From assembly GCF_018531195.1 (NCBI RefSeq), contig NZ_JAHDYS010000003.1:248001-312000 (forward strand): DNA of 64,000 nt. The letters are read 5' to 3'. The translations under genes were made by a program, and so were the position numbers. This DNA is from Pelotalea chapellei. GTDB taxonomy: Bacteria > Desulfobacterota > Desulfuromonadia > Geobacterales > Pseudopelobacteraceae. Positions 33,601 through 40,595 of this stretch are shown here, in pieces (position 1 is the stretch's first letter; each line of letters starts with the position of its first letter). Under the pieces are notes generated by a model. That model had not been told where the DNA came from, did no database searches, and worked only from the letters and a program-made list of their open reading frames with translations.

Positions 33601-35617
33601 CCGTTGCTAATGGTTTGACAGGATCTTCACTGATGTAATAGCCGGTAACGGCAACATCGTCTGTGGCCGACAGACTGAAATACACATCGAGAGAAATCTG
33701 GGTAGGTGAAACGAAAATTCCCGTCATTTTCGGTGGAGTTGTATCGACAAACAGAATGTTGGTCGTGGCGGATTTGACAAGGGAGACGTTCCCTACCGTA
33801 TCCCTCGCCCATGCGTAAAGGGTTTTGAAGCCGCCGGTTCCGAAGGTATGGTTCGTCGGCGCGGCCACGAGCCAGACCGGCCTGTCCCCCAAAGGGGGCG
33901 TAGGGTCTTCGGTTACAAGGTATCCGGTGATACCTAGGTTATCGGAGGCCGTGAAGGTCAAGATCGGCACGGTTAGCGATGTGACCGAGACAGGGAGAAC
34001 AAAGTCCGTGACAACGGGCAAAACTTCGTCCGGAGGGGTGTAGATCGCGCTCATCGTGCTAAGGGGAGCAGAGATGGCCGTCATGCTGAAACCTGAAGGA
34101 AATGTACTGTAATAGTTTGAATTTGGAGTGGTTGTCTCGTTCCAATCGGTATTGTTGCCCTGGTAAAAAAGAGTGGTTTTATGCCCAGTACATGTTGAAC
34201 CCTCTCTCAGCATGGAACAGAACCCGGTGCTGGCCTCCACAGGCACAACCTTCTGATGTTCCCCCGGACCAAAATAATAATTATTGAAACGGTTGCTATC
34301 AATATGCAGAATCAGCAACCCGCCCGCCCAATCGGATCCGAGCCAACTCCTCAAACCCTTGTTCCAGCCTGAAGGCTGCAGATTCTCTAGGAGAAAATAT
34401 TCATTTTCGCTTACGAGCGGACGACTCAGCTTGAAACTGGCCGCGGGCGAGGAAGAGGAAGAAGGAAATTCAAGCGAACCGGCCGCCGGTTCGATCGGTA
34501 TCGTCCACCCCAGGAATTCCCGTGACCATGCATCCAACGCAACAGGTGTGGTGCCCTGATATTCGCCAATATCAGCGCCCCAGCAACCGTAGGCCATGGT
34601 AGAGAACATGCCCAAAGCTGCATTGGTATAACTTGAGTCATAAAGGTCGGGTAAACCGAGCAGCGAATGTCCCAGTTCATGAACGACAACTCCAACCGGG
34701 TGCTGCACATCCTGGTCGTTTAATTCTCCACTGAGCGCCCATTCACGCACCCGTACATTTCCAGACTGGATATCTCCAGACTCCGCATGCGCCCAGACAC
34801 TCGGGATTTTGACGGAACCGGACTGTTCATATCCCGCATATACCATATATATGCTCAGTTCCGACCCATCAAGCATGCCATCCTTGTTAATATCGCAACT
34901 TTCCAAATCTACATAATATGCCACCTGATCGAGTATGTGGGTTGCCAGGGTAGCGCTGTCCCCTGAAGTACCTCCGTAGGGATGCATGTCTGCAATATTG
35001 ACGGATACTATTCCTGCAGGGGAGCCGGGTTGGGTATGTGATGCAGGGGAAATGGTCACGTTAGCGGATGAATTTTCATAGAAAAAATTGACCATGGATT
35101 TCATTCCGGGTGTTGTTGAAAAGAGAAGGTTATGCCAGTCGTTTGCCGATGTAATAAAAGAGCGGTCAGCAAAATTCACCAGCACTACCAGCACCTTCCG
35201 GATCCCAAAAACGTGGGACCAACTGCTGGCGGATGGCACAGCCAACATATCCTGCTGTGGCGACAATTCCGCTACATCGACCGCAGTTTTTTGGGGCGGC
35301 TTGAAACCTTTGGGGATACTCGGAGGGGCATTGTTGCCCTTCGGCTCCACCTTAATACCTGACGGCACAAAGATGCCCTCTGACGTGGGCTCGGCATATT
35401 CCCATAAACTGCTCTTCTTATTCTGGATGATGGCGTGACCTGTCTCGGCCAGTTCCAGCCAGTGCTGACGTTCATCTCCCCGTATCCTTACCTTGAACCT
35501 TGTTGTATCGGGCTGGGTTGCGTCCACGGGGACCGGTATGGCGGGGGAGGCAAAAACCGGAATACCTGTGAGCAAGCAGAATCCTATGGCGACACATGCG
35601 ATGATTCCACGCTTCAT
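30647..35617 (-). CDS. Large secreted M6-family (immune inhibitor A-like) metalloprotease with Ig-like and DUF4082 repeats
   Basis: A 1656-residue exported protein. After a signal peptide (about 1-24) comes a catalytic domain with VVHELGHSLLGLPDLYD; the zinc motif HELGH is at residues 313-317, and SMLREGSTCTGHKTT lies further on. From about 550 a long array of bacterial Ig-like modules repeats the pattern TLYAWAKDAAGNVS. Two DUF4082 modules (GFKFRSDVNGNLTGLRFYKG...) lie within a near-identical duplicated block (DNA offset 1059 bases). A C-terminal domain of about 180 residues ends the protein without a recognised anchor. It probably degrades extracellular protein. RBS GGAGGGAAC precedes the ATG. 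Confidence 0.85.
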   Translation of the reverse strand: MKRGIIACVAIGFCLLTGIPVFASPAIPVPVDATQPDTTRFKVRIRGDERQHWLELAETGHAIIQNKKSSLWEYAEPTSEGIFVPSGIKVEPKGNNAPPSIPKGFKPPQKTAVDVAELSPQQDMLAVPSASSWSHVFGIRKVLVVLVNFADRSFITSANDWHNLLFSTTPGMKSMVNFFYENSSANVTISPASHTQPGSPAGIVSVNIADMHPYGGTSGDSATLATHILDQVAYYVDLESCDINKDGMLDGSELSIYMVYAGYEQSGSVKIPSVWAHAESGDIQSGNVRVREWALSGELNDQDVQHPVGVVVHELGHSLLGLPDLYDSSYTNAALGMFSTMAYGCWGADIGEYQGTTPVALDAWSREFLGWTIPIEPAAGSLEFPSSSSSPAASFKLSRPLVSENEYFLLENLQPSGWNKGLRSWLGSDWAGGLLILHIDSNRFNNYYFGPGEHQKVVPVEASTGFCSMLREGSTCTGHKTTLFYQGNNTDWNETTTPNSNYYSTFPSGFSMTAISAPLSTMSAIYTPPDEVLPVVTDFVLPVSVTSLTVPILTFTASDNLGITGYLVTEDPTPPLGDRPVWLVAAPTNHTFGTGGFKTLYAWARDTVGNVSLVKSATTNILFVDTTPPKMTGIFVSPTQISLDVYFSLSATDDVAVTGYYISEDPVKPLATDSGWHFFAAPYYIFNSIGTKTLYAWAKDAAGNVSENYLSATFTIVDNYPPSIYTFIVPSTASSLSVPIEIRAYDNTILGGYLVSENSTPPLAADPRWSTVTPTSYTFTTAGTKTLYAWVKDTAGNISASKSAVIVIALPITSLWPNTAVPAILAITDGVPIEVGFKFRSDVNGNLTGLRFYKGAANTGTHTANLWSREGVLLATVPFKNETASGWQEVSFPVPVPIVANKTYVASYHSSSGYYAATDWYFTRAIDNAPLHALADGTDGGNGVYKYGNSGFPSNSYNGSNYWVDVVFDATAIADTTPPVVTAFVIPATSCGLVVPIQTLTASDNVAVSGYLLTETANVPSPTAGGWSTTTPTFYAFGSAGTKILYAWAKDAAGNVSAGNSATVTISIPDVTPPTVTAFSVPANSSLLTVPVLTFTAADDTGVFAYLITESANPPLAADPRWSAATPTSYTFASAGTKTLYAWVKDTAGNISASKSAVIVIALPITSLWPNTAVPAILAITDGVPIEVGFKFRSDVNGNLTGLRFYKGAANTGTHTANLWTREGVLLATVPFKNETASGWQEVSFPVPVPIVANKTYVASYHSSSGYYAATDWYFTRAIDNAPLHALADGTDGGNGVYKYGNSGFPSNSYNGSNYWVDVVFDATAIADTTPPVVTAFVIPATSSGLVVPIQTLTASDNVAVSGYLLTETANVPSPTVGGWSTTTPTSYAFGSAGAKILYAWAKDAAGNVSAGNSATVTISVSAGLVMDVIVSGDVSKGGASVTTSSFSTGTSNQLLLAFVAGANPTETAPAAFVTGVSGGGLTWTLVRRTNVQHGTAEVWRAYATSRISGSRVTATFNQSVSSASVTVVSFIGADSTGTNGSGAIGATGSANSLKGAPTASLVTTRAHSWVLGVGNDWDSATARTVGPVQVLVHQYLSATQDTYWVQRMNNTTPLAGTIVTINDSAPTTDRYNLTTIEVLPSFNQQSGERGSEEAE
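31364..32280 (-). repeat. Direct repeat copy 1 inside the protease gene
   Basis: About 917 bases nearly identical to 32423-33339 at an offset of 1059 bases (353 codons), so the frame is kept. It encodes an Ig-like module, a DUF4082 module and part of the next Ig-like module. Confidence 0.9.
32423..33339 (-). repeat. Direct repeat copy 2 inside the protease gene
   Basis: Partner of 31364-32280; only scattered substitutions separate them (for example SREGVL against TREGVL in the DUF4082 module). The 142 bases between the copies encode a distinct Ig-like piece. Confidence 0.9.
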
Positions 35618-36124
35618 GTTCCCTCCGAATATTGCAGATTGTAAAACTGCGTATATTTCAGCAATATATATGCCTAATGTAAGTTATTTAATTTTTAAGA
35701 ATTTTTAAACTTTACTGTGATTTTGTGTAAACAGGAACGACAAGGAGGGGTCAAGATCGACGCTACGATCTATGGGTGCTACCAAGATCAAGTCCAATAA
35801 AGTGGCTGGAGGCATAGAGGCCCTGCCTACGGTTTTTTATTCCAGCCAACAGCTGGGCCCACAAAAAGTTAAAGGGGCTAGACAAATTGCCTAACCCCTT
35901 GATTTTTTTTCCAGAGCAGGAAACTGGATTCGGAAACTGTTTCTGAACCACTTCCACTCTTTCCATTAAAATACTTAAGCATCTAGCCCCACAGCAAAGT
36001 CCATTAAAGTCCAGCAAATCCCCGGTGAAAGCTGCCCAATTGGTGAAAGCCGAGTGAAAGTTTTTCTACGCAATACCTTCGATTTATAGTTCATCTAGCC
36101 GCCACGACTACTCCTAACAGATCC
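35618..36124. other. 507-base gene-poor stretch with relic-like sequence
   Basis: No supported gene. It holds a terminator-like hairpin at 35872-35908 (AAGGGGCTAG / CTAACCCCTT then GATTTTTTTT) reading rightward with no gene before it, and the repeated word GGTGAAAGC (around 36031 and 36050), which also occurs at 39759 just left of the integrative element. It marks the start of the decayed accessory zone. Confidence 0.4.
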
Positions 36125-36424
36125 TCAATCAGCCGGAGACCTGCCGCTGACTCCTTCCTTGAAACGGATCGTATCGCTGTTCGCCATACCGTAATTTCTG
36201 TTGTAGATGGTGTCATGGCCGTCACCCAGTCCAAACAGATATACATCGTTGTCGTTCGTCAGGCTGTAAAAGCTATTACCGGCAAAACCATAAAGAATGT
36301 CGTCACCATGGCCTCCGTCAATAACATCATCTCCCAGGCCCGCTTGAATAGTATCGTTGCCATTACCACCACGGATCATGTCAGGGCTCGGGGTCAGGAC
36401 TTGAAGACCTGAACTTCCAGGCAA
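36125..36424 (-). pseudogene. RTX (hemolysin-type Ca-binding repeat) protein, C-terminal fragment
   Basis: The open frame shows the nonapeptide pattern typical of RTX beta rolls: GGNGNDTIQAGLGDDVIDGG then GDDILYGFAG, and the terminal piece GLGDGHDTIYN / DTIRFKEGV. It begins without an RBS in a repetitive tract and ends abruptly, so it is a remnant of a much larger secreted protein. The short gene at 36466-36603 may be what remains of its N-terminus. Confidence 0.6.
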
Positions 36425-36465
36425 TCTTCAAAGCCTGACCCTACAGCCTCCTCCTACAGCCTCCT

Positions 36466-36603
36466 CTACAGCCTCCTTTGCTCTGCCTGTGGTATAATGC
36501 CTTCCGGAATTTTACCACCAGCTTCACCGATAAAAGTGCCTGTATTTGATGTTGTTTCTACAATCAGATCCAAAAAGCTTTTCAATGTAACTCCTTTAGA
36601 CAT
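36466..36603 (-). pseudogene. 45-codon N-terminal remnant, possibly of the RTX protein
   Basis: ATG at 36603 follows a strong RBS (AAGGAGGAGGATGT). The frame reads MSKGVTLKSFLDLIVETTS, then TGTFIGEAGGKIPEGIIPQ and stops in a tandem repeat of AGGAGGCTGTAG units (36440-36480). The start signals are good but the product is short and helical; together with the RTX tail 40 bases downstream it looks like an internally deleted gene. Alternatively it is a small independent gene. Confidence 0.45.
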
Positions 36604-36640
36604 ACATCCTCCTCCTTCATTAAGTAGTCAATCAATGTCA

Positions 36641-37450
36641 TCAGTTGTTAGAATTGATTTTTTCTATAAACTCTACTACGAATGTTATTATCAACATAAA
36701 TGTGAAAACGCTTTGCAAATAGATAACTAATCCCCATATAGCAGATGTTATAGTTCCACTATTTAGTAATGAATAGACAAATTTACTTATTCTTCCAGCC
36801 TCAGGGTGTGATGGCGCATTCAAGTAAAAGGCTGTGACAATTGAGCAAAATAGTACTAATGACATAAGTCTTGTTTTCAAATTGCAATTTGATGGAAAAA
36901 TTACTGAGTTAGTAATTGGCTTTTTGATTAGCCAATTTGACAATATAGCAATCATTAATATTGACATCGTCCAGGAAATGGCGAGTATCAAACATGTGTT
37001 GTTTGGGTCTTTAGATATAATCGTTGTATTTTTAAGTGATGGAACCAATATTTTTACTACTTCACAAAAGTTTTTTGATATTACAAGGTTGCCAAGGTCA
37101 AATATTGAAATCATTACAGCAAATAACAAGTAGAAATAAACAGTTTTAGTTATTTTATTAAAGACCTTCTGCATTCTTGGATCGAATAAATTTTTAGTTT
37201 GTAATCCGTAATCCAAAATAGTTTTATTTTTGTTTAATTTACTTGAATTACTATTTCTGATGAGTTTTGATTTGTAATATTTATCAAAGATTAAACCACA
37301 CTTTATGCAAACTTCATTGGACTCTTGCACTTCCAAACATTTAGGGCATTGACAAATATCATTATTCAATTTGGGATAAATAGGGACATTTTTTAAATTA
37401 CGGCCTGATGTGCCATTTGTTTCAGTATTCCTTGTCGCATTGCCACCCAT
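36641..37450 (-). CDS. AT-rich zinc-ribbon membrane protein, function unknown
   Basis: A 269-residue protein if started at the ATG at 37450 (open to 37480). An N-terminal zinc ribbon (CQCPKCLEVQE then CIKCGLIFDKYY) precedes four or more hydrophobic segments (FYLLFAVMISIFDLGN, CLILAISWTMSILMIAIL, LMSLVLFCSIVTAFYL, AIWGLVIYLQSVFTFMLII). Base composition is far more AT-rich than neighbours, so it is likely acquired. A run of ten G lies directly upstream of the ATG. No function is assigned. Confidence 0.6.
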   Translation of the reverse strand: MGGNATRNTETNGTSGRNLKNVPIYPKLNNDICQCPKCLEVQESNEVCIKCGLIFDKYYKSKLIRNSNSSKLNKNKTILDYGLQTKNLFDPRMQKVFNKITKTVYFYLLFAVMISIFDLGNLVISKNFCEVVKILVPSLKNTTIISKDPNNTCLILAISWTMSILMIAILSNWLIKKPITNSVIFPSNCNLKTRLMSLVLFCSIVTAFYLNAPSHPEAGRISKFVYSLLNSGTITSAIWGLVIYLQSVFTFMLIITFVVEFIEKINSNN

Positions 37451-37507
37451 CCCCCCCCCCTCTGAATTCAGAATCTTCATTTTTGTTCCAGTTCATCGGA
37501 TCAGGTC

Positions 37508-37577
37508 ACCTTCTTCCAGCGGAAACCCCTCCCACCAGCCAGGCCGTCAGCTCTCAGGTCAACCAACTTAACTACTG
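37508..37577. repeat. Dispersed repeat, copy upstream of the zinc-ribbon membrane gene
   Basis: Shares GGCCGTCAGCTCTCAGGTCA and CAACCAACTTAACTAC plus GGAAACCCCTCCC with 38418-38493. Each copy lies just 5' of an AT-rich membrane-protein gene on the minus strand. Confidence 0.7.
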
Positions 37578-37630
37578 TCAACGGCAACCGAAAATTGACC
37601 CACTTTACCGTTGATCGGAAATTGAAAAAT
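37567..37630. mobile_element. IS21-family end-like sequence (relic)
   Basis: TGTCAACGGCAACCGAAAA followed by TTGACCCACTTT and then GAAATTGAAAAATGACC resembles the multiple terminal repeats of IS21-family elements. No istA/istB genes are present. It is probably a solo end or a tiny non-autonomous remnant. Confidence 0.45.
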
Positions 37631-37644
37631 GACCTTTAAAATTA

Positions 37645-38310
37645 CTAAAAGCTTGTTATTGAAGTTGCTTTCTCCTTGATTATTTTTGTTGCTTGTGAAA
37701 TTGATTCAGAATCTTCAACAACCATATCTGTAAATGTTACGACGATTCCGTCCCAATATATTGACTTCCAATAATTAAACAAATCTTCTGTCCATAGTGG
37801 TGGCTTACTATTTGTTAGAAACATTGCTCGATCACCTCGCACTTTTACATGCATGGATTCGTAATATATTGTTCTTTTCTCGAAAATTCGAAGATATGGA
37901 TTTACCTCAACACAGGTTTTATAAAATATAACATCACCCATACGATATATTTGAATGATCGTTGGAGAGTAAATTACGAGTATCCATGACAATATAAAAA
38001 GTATTGATTTTGTTGCCAATGAGCCCTCATTTGTTGGCCAGATTGCCGCAAGATTGCCTGTTGACAAATAAGGAATAATTGATCCGAAAACTGCAAACAC
38101 ATAACATCCAGCAAGTGCAAACATAACAAAGAAATAAAATAAATGTTTGTACTTCAATACGATAGGATAAGCAGGATTTTTTTCGGAAGGGACATTAAGG
38201 GGACAGACTACCTTTCCCCTTCCCTCTTCTTCAGTCGTCCTCTTGGATTCATTGTTGACCCCAGACCAAGTTTGTTGCTTATTCGTTGCTGCCATTCTTC
38301 CCCTCCACAA
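37645..38310 (-). CDS. AT-rich two-span membrane protein, function unknown
   Basis: A frame of up to 221 residues; the first 40 codons run through repeat-derived sequence (GRGKVVCPLNV), so the true start is unclear. Two spans follow (LFYFFVMFALAGCYVFAVFG and LFILSWILVIYSPTIIQI), then a C-terminal region like a bacterial PH-type beta domain (YYESMHVKVRGDRAMFL). Nothing identifies a role. It and the zinc-ribbon neighbour are similar in composition and each follow a copy of the same repeat, which suggests joint acquisition. Confidence 0.55.
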   Translation of the reverse strand: MWRGRMAATNKQQTWSGVNNESKRTTEEEGRGKVVCPLNVPSEKNPAYPIVLKYKHLFYFFVMFALAGCYVFAVFGSIIPYLSTGNLAAIWPTNEGSLATKSILFILSWILVIYSPTIIQIYRMGDVIFYKTCVEVNPYLRIFEKRTIYYESMHVKVRGDRAMFLTNSKPPLWTEDLFNYWKSIYWDGIVVTFTDMVVEDSESISQATKIIKEKATSITSF

Positions 38311-38362
38311 GATGTCTGATGGTTTAAGCTTCTTCTACACTTTTTAAACTCCCTGCCCGTCT

Positions 38363-38428
38363 GGATAGAATTAGGGACACTTCCCGTATTCTTCCGGATA
38401 GAATTAGGGACACTTCCCGTATTCTTCC
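38363..38428. repeat. 33-base tandem repeat, two units
   Basis: Units begin at 38363 and 38396 and share GGATAGAATTAGGGACAC followed by TTCCCGTATTCTTCC. GGGACAC...GTGTCCC-type words also occur near 38198 (GGGGACAGACTACC). They resemble REP-type repeats mobilised by RAYT transposases, though no such gene is in view. Confidence 0.65.
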
Positions 38429-38493
38429 GGCGGAAACCCCTCCCGCCAGCCATTGCCAGGCCGTCAGCTCTCAGGTCAACCAACTTAACTACG
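38418..38493. repeat. Dispersed repeat, copy upstream of the two-span membrane gene
   Basis: Second copy of the repeat at 37508-37577, carrying an extra CATTGCCAGC-like insertion of about 6-10 bases. It directly abuts the 33-base tandem units. Confidence 0.7.
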
Positions 38494-38514
38494 TCTCCAA
38501 AGGGATACCTATTC

Positions 38515-39510
38515 TTAAATCTCCGACACAAACTCCTCGAACTTCCCATTCGGCCCTACCGGCAGATCCGGCAAACAGACAATTGTCATTTCAAAGTGAT
38601 GGCCTAATGATCGCCTGACAATTGCACACAGAGCATCTTTTTCCGAAGTTACAAGTGGGCGATCTACAATAAGACGCATTTCAATAGTTGAGATATTTTT
38701 CTGGATCAGCTGATATTGACGCACCGGCGCAACTGAGCGATATTCGGCGAATCCCACCAGGGGCCAGTGTTTCTTACCATCCGGCATGGTGACCATATTT
38801 CGTACACGTCCATATATCTTGGAGAGTGTGGGAAGTCCCCGGCCGCAGGGACAAGGCGGACCGACCTCGGCAAAGTCGCGTAGTTCCTAGCGCAGCAGCG
38901 GCATGGCAAAACCGTGCAGCGTGGTGACAATGATTCTGCCGGTTTCTCCCGGGGCACAGGGGCGGCCCGAATCGTCCACAACCTCAACCAGAAGGCTTTC
39001 CGACTGCACGTGGCAAAGGCCCGACTCAGGGCACTGGAGAGCAATATTTCCCACCTCCTGTGAACTGTAGAGATCAACAGGCTGTATACCAAACAGCTCT
39101 TCACACTCCATCCTCACGCAGGAAGGGAGAACCTCGCCGATAGTCTGAATTCCTTTAAGCCTCAACGGAATCGATCCATGTTCACGGAAAGACCGCATGA
39201 GCGCGCCGAGATTGGAAGGGTAAGTAAGCAGATAGTCTGGCTCATGGCTGACCAGCCAGGCTGCCTGACGACAGATGTCCGTGCCGATGGAAAGGGACGC
39301 ACTGGGGCCGGTTGCAAACAGCCTGCTCGTTGCACCTCCCCAATCTTCACATGTCACACCATCATCAGCGGCAGGCACTCCAGCTCGAATGACGCAGAGC
39401 TTGCCGGACAAATCACGCTGATGCCAGCTGTGGTTACGCAGGGTTACCGCCTGCCACATAAGGATGTCATACCTGCTGCGCAGTACCTCCACCGGCTGAC
39501 CGGTGATCAA
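38515..39510 (-). pseudogene. Phenylacetate-CoA ligase/CapK-like adenylating enzyme, truncated and with an internal amber codon
   Basis: The frame shows the C-terminal two thirds of a PaaK/CapK-type ligase: LLTYPSNLGALMR, VDLYSSQEVGNIALQC, and GETGRIIVTTLHGFAMPLLR. A TAG at 38887-38889 then interrupts, and the same frame resumes with ELRDFAEVGPPCPCGRGLP and continues to the end near 38515 (LPVGPNGKFEEFVSEI). A tyrosine codon is expected at the stop (the family reads RYxxRD), so one base change explains it. The N-terminal part is missing: at about 39505 the sequence passes directly into an ISL3-type transposase scrap. Confidence 0.8.
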
Positions 39511-39571
39511 CGGCCTCTGTGAGCTTTTTGACGATGTGGAACTTGTCGAAGACTATTGTTGCTTGAGGTGC
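39503..39571 (-). mobile_element. ISL3-family transposase fragment
   Basis: Twenty-three codons, APQATIVFDKFHIVKKLTEA followed by VDH, match the DDE-domain core of ISL3 transposases (IVFDKFHIVKxLNEAVD). No other part of the transposase remains. It abuts the ligase pseudogene, so an ISL3 element and later deletion removed the ligase N-terminus. Confidence 0.7.
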
Positions 39572-40016
39572 TTTTACCTTCACCGCTACTTTGGCAAAGA
39601 CTTTATTGCTCCGGAAGTAAAGCAGGATGCGATGATTACCATGCAGCAAGCCTTGATACCACACCTGGCCTGGCAGATGCAGCAACCGGTTTATCCGATA
39701 GCAATTCCGTGAAAAACAAAAAGCCCCATCCTTCATTGCAACTTTCTTAGTGAAAGTCCTGGTGAAAGCCGGGGCAAAAAGAAAGGAAATCACGAATGAT
39801 TTCCTGTAGTTCTAATGGAGCGGGAAACGGGATTCGAAGCCCTTTAAAATCAAATAGCTATATAGCTATGCAGGCGATATCAAAATAATATCAGACAGTT
39901 ACTATTTCTTTCGGTGTGTCCAAAGTTCAATTGAATTCAAGCAGATTCGTGTCAATTCAGGCATCACAGGAACAGTTTAGTTACAGCTGTTCCTAGGCCT
40001 CGAAGGCTCCCAAAAT
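39572..40016. other. 445-base region with left element boundary, no gene
   Basis: Contains the left att copy (39813-39838). To its right are short AT palindromes (ATAGCTATATAGCTAT, 39854-39869; GATATCAAAATAATATC, 39876-39892) and AGGAACAG / CTGTTCCT inverted arms (39968-39993) downstream of the TOPRIM-like gene, perhaps its terminator. No credible coding sequence was seen. Confidence 0.5.
39813..39838. repeat. attL: 26-bp direct repeat of the tRNA-Gly 3' end
   Basis: Identical to 46375-46400: TAATGGAGCGGGAAACGGGA then TTCGAA. It is the 3' terminal part of tRNA-Gly with CCA plus three bases, and diverges immediately after. It marks the chromosomal left boundary of the integrated element. Confidence 0.92.
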
Positions 40017-40595
40017 TTAGAAATGTTCAGAGATAAAATCATGGAAACTCACAAAGGATGGACATTTTATAGATATTTGCGAAACATCTATTTTTTCAAC
40101 GATTTTTGAATTATGTTTTGTATTTATATAAACCACAGTATCGTCAGAGCACTTTTCAACAATGCTTCCTAAATGTTCTTTGGGTGAAATGACGGTTTCC
40201 GGGTGATGAATATTATCAGGCATCTTTCTTAACTTTAAAGCATCTTTGATTGCATTTGAATCAGACAATAACCATGCTTCCAGTTCTTCAGTAGGGATAC
40301 TAACAAGCCATTTACTGAATGGATTCGGAACAAGTGAATCAATTATTTGCTTCCTTAATATTCCCTCCTGATTTCTATCAAGGTCATGAACAACAATTAA
40401 GACACCACATCCCTTTTGCTTTAATTGATTTGCCCAAGCACTACATTTTCTTTTGATTTTTCCACAACCTTTACCAACAAACTTTTTAGCACCAATATTC
40501 TCTTTACCAGATATCCTCTTAATTAATAATCTAATGGATTCAACGTCTGAATCATCTTCAGCGATTATGCCAACAAGAGAGGTCTTCTTACTCAT
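40017..40595 (-). CDS. TOPRIM-like (DUF4276-type) protein, partner of the AAA ATPase
   Basis: A 192-residue protein from the ATG at 40595, chosen because GAGGGGGGA lies 7-8 bases before it; the frame is open to 40628. The N-terminus VGIIAEDDSDVESIRLLI supplies the TOPRIM glutamate, VLIVVHDLDRNQ the DxD pair, and PTEELEAWLLSD a motif common to DUF4276-like proteins. TOPRIM domains in OLD, Gabija and PARIS effectors cut nucleic acid. The start overlaps the ATPase stop by 8 bases (ATGAGTAA), implying coupled translation. Strongly AT-rich. Likely the effector of a two-gene anti-phage module; that is inference. Confidence 0.75.
   Translation of the reverse strand: MSKKTSLVGIIAEDDSDVESIRLLIKRISGKENIGAKKFVGKGCGKIKRKCSAWANQLKQKGCGVLIVVHDLDRNQEGILRKQIIDSLVPNPFSKWLVSIPTEELEAWLLSDSNAIKDALKLRKMPDNIHHPETVISPKEHLGSIVEKCSDDTVVYINTKHNSKIVEKIDVSQISIKCPSFVSFHDFISEHF

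Noticed and set aside
35763-36017. 84-codon open frame in the decayed zone
   Set aside because: No RBS, includes a terminator-like hairpin and poly-Lys from a T run; not a credible protein.
37508-38493. Integron attC sites upstream of the membrane genes
   Set aside because: GTTAAGT/ACTTAAC-like words occur, but paired core sites at both ends and an IntI are absent.
38208-38549. 113-codon frame over the 33-bp tandem repeat
   Set aside because: Made of repeat translation (RKNTGSVPNSI twice); the repeats explain it.
38887-38889. Amber codon read as pyrrolysine
   Set aside because: Family is not a known Pyl user, the N-terminus is also lost and no pyl genes are in view; a nonsense mutation is simpler.
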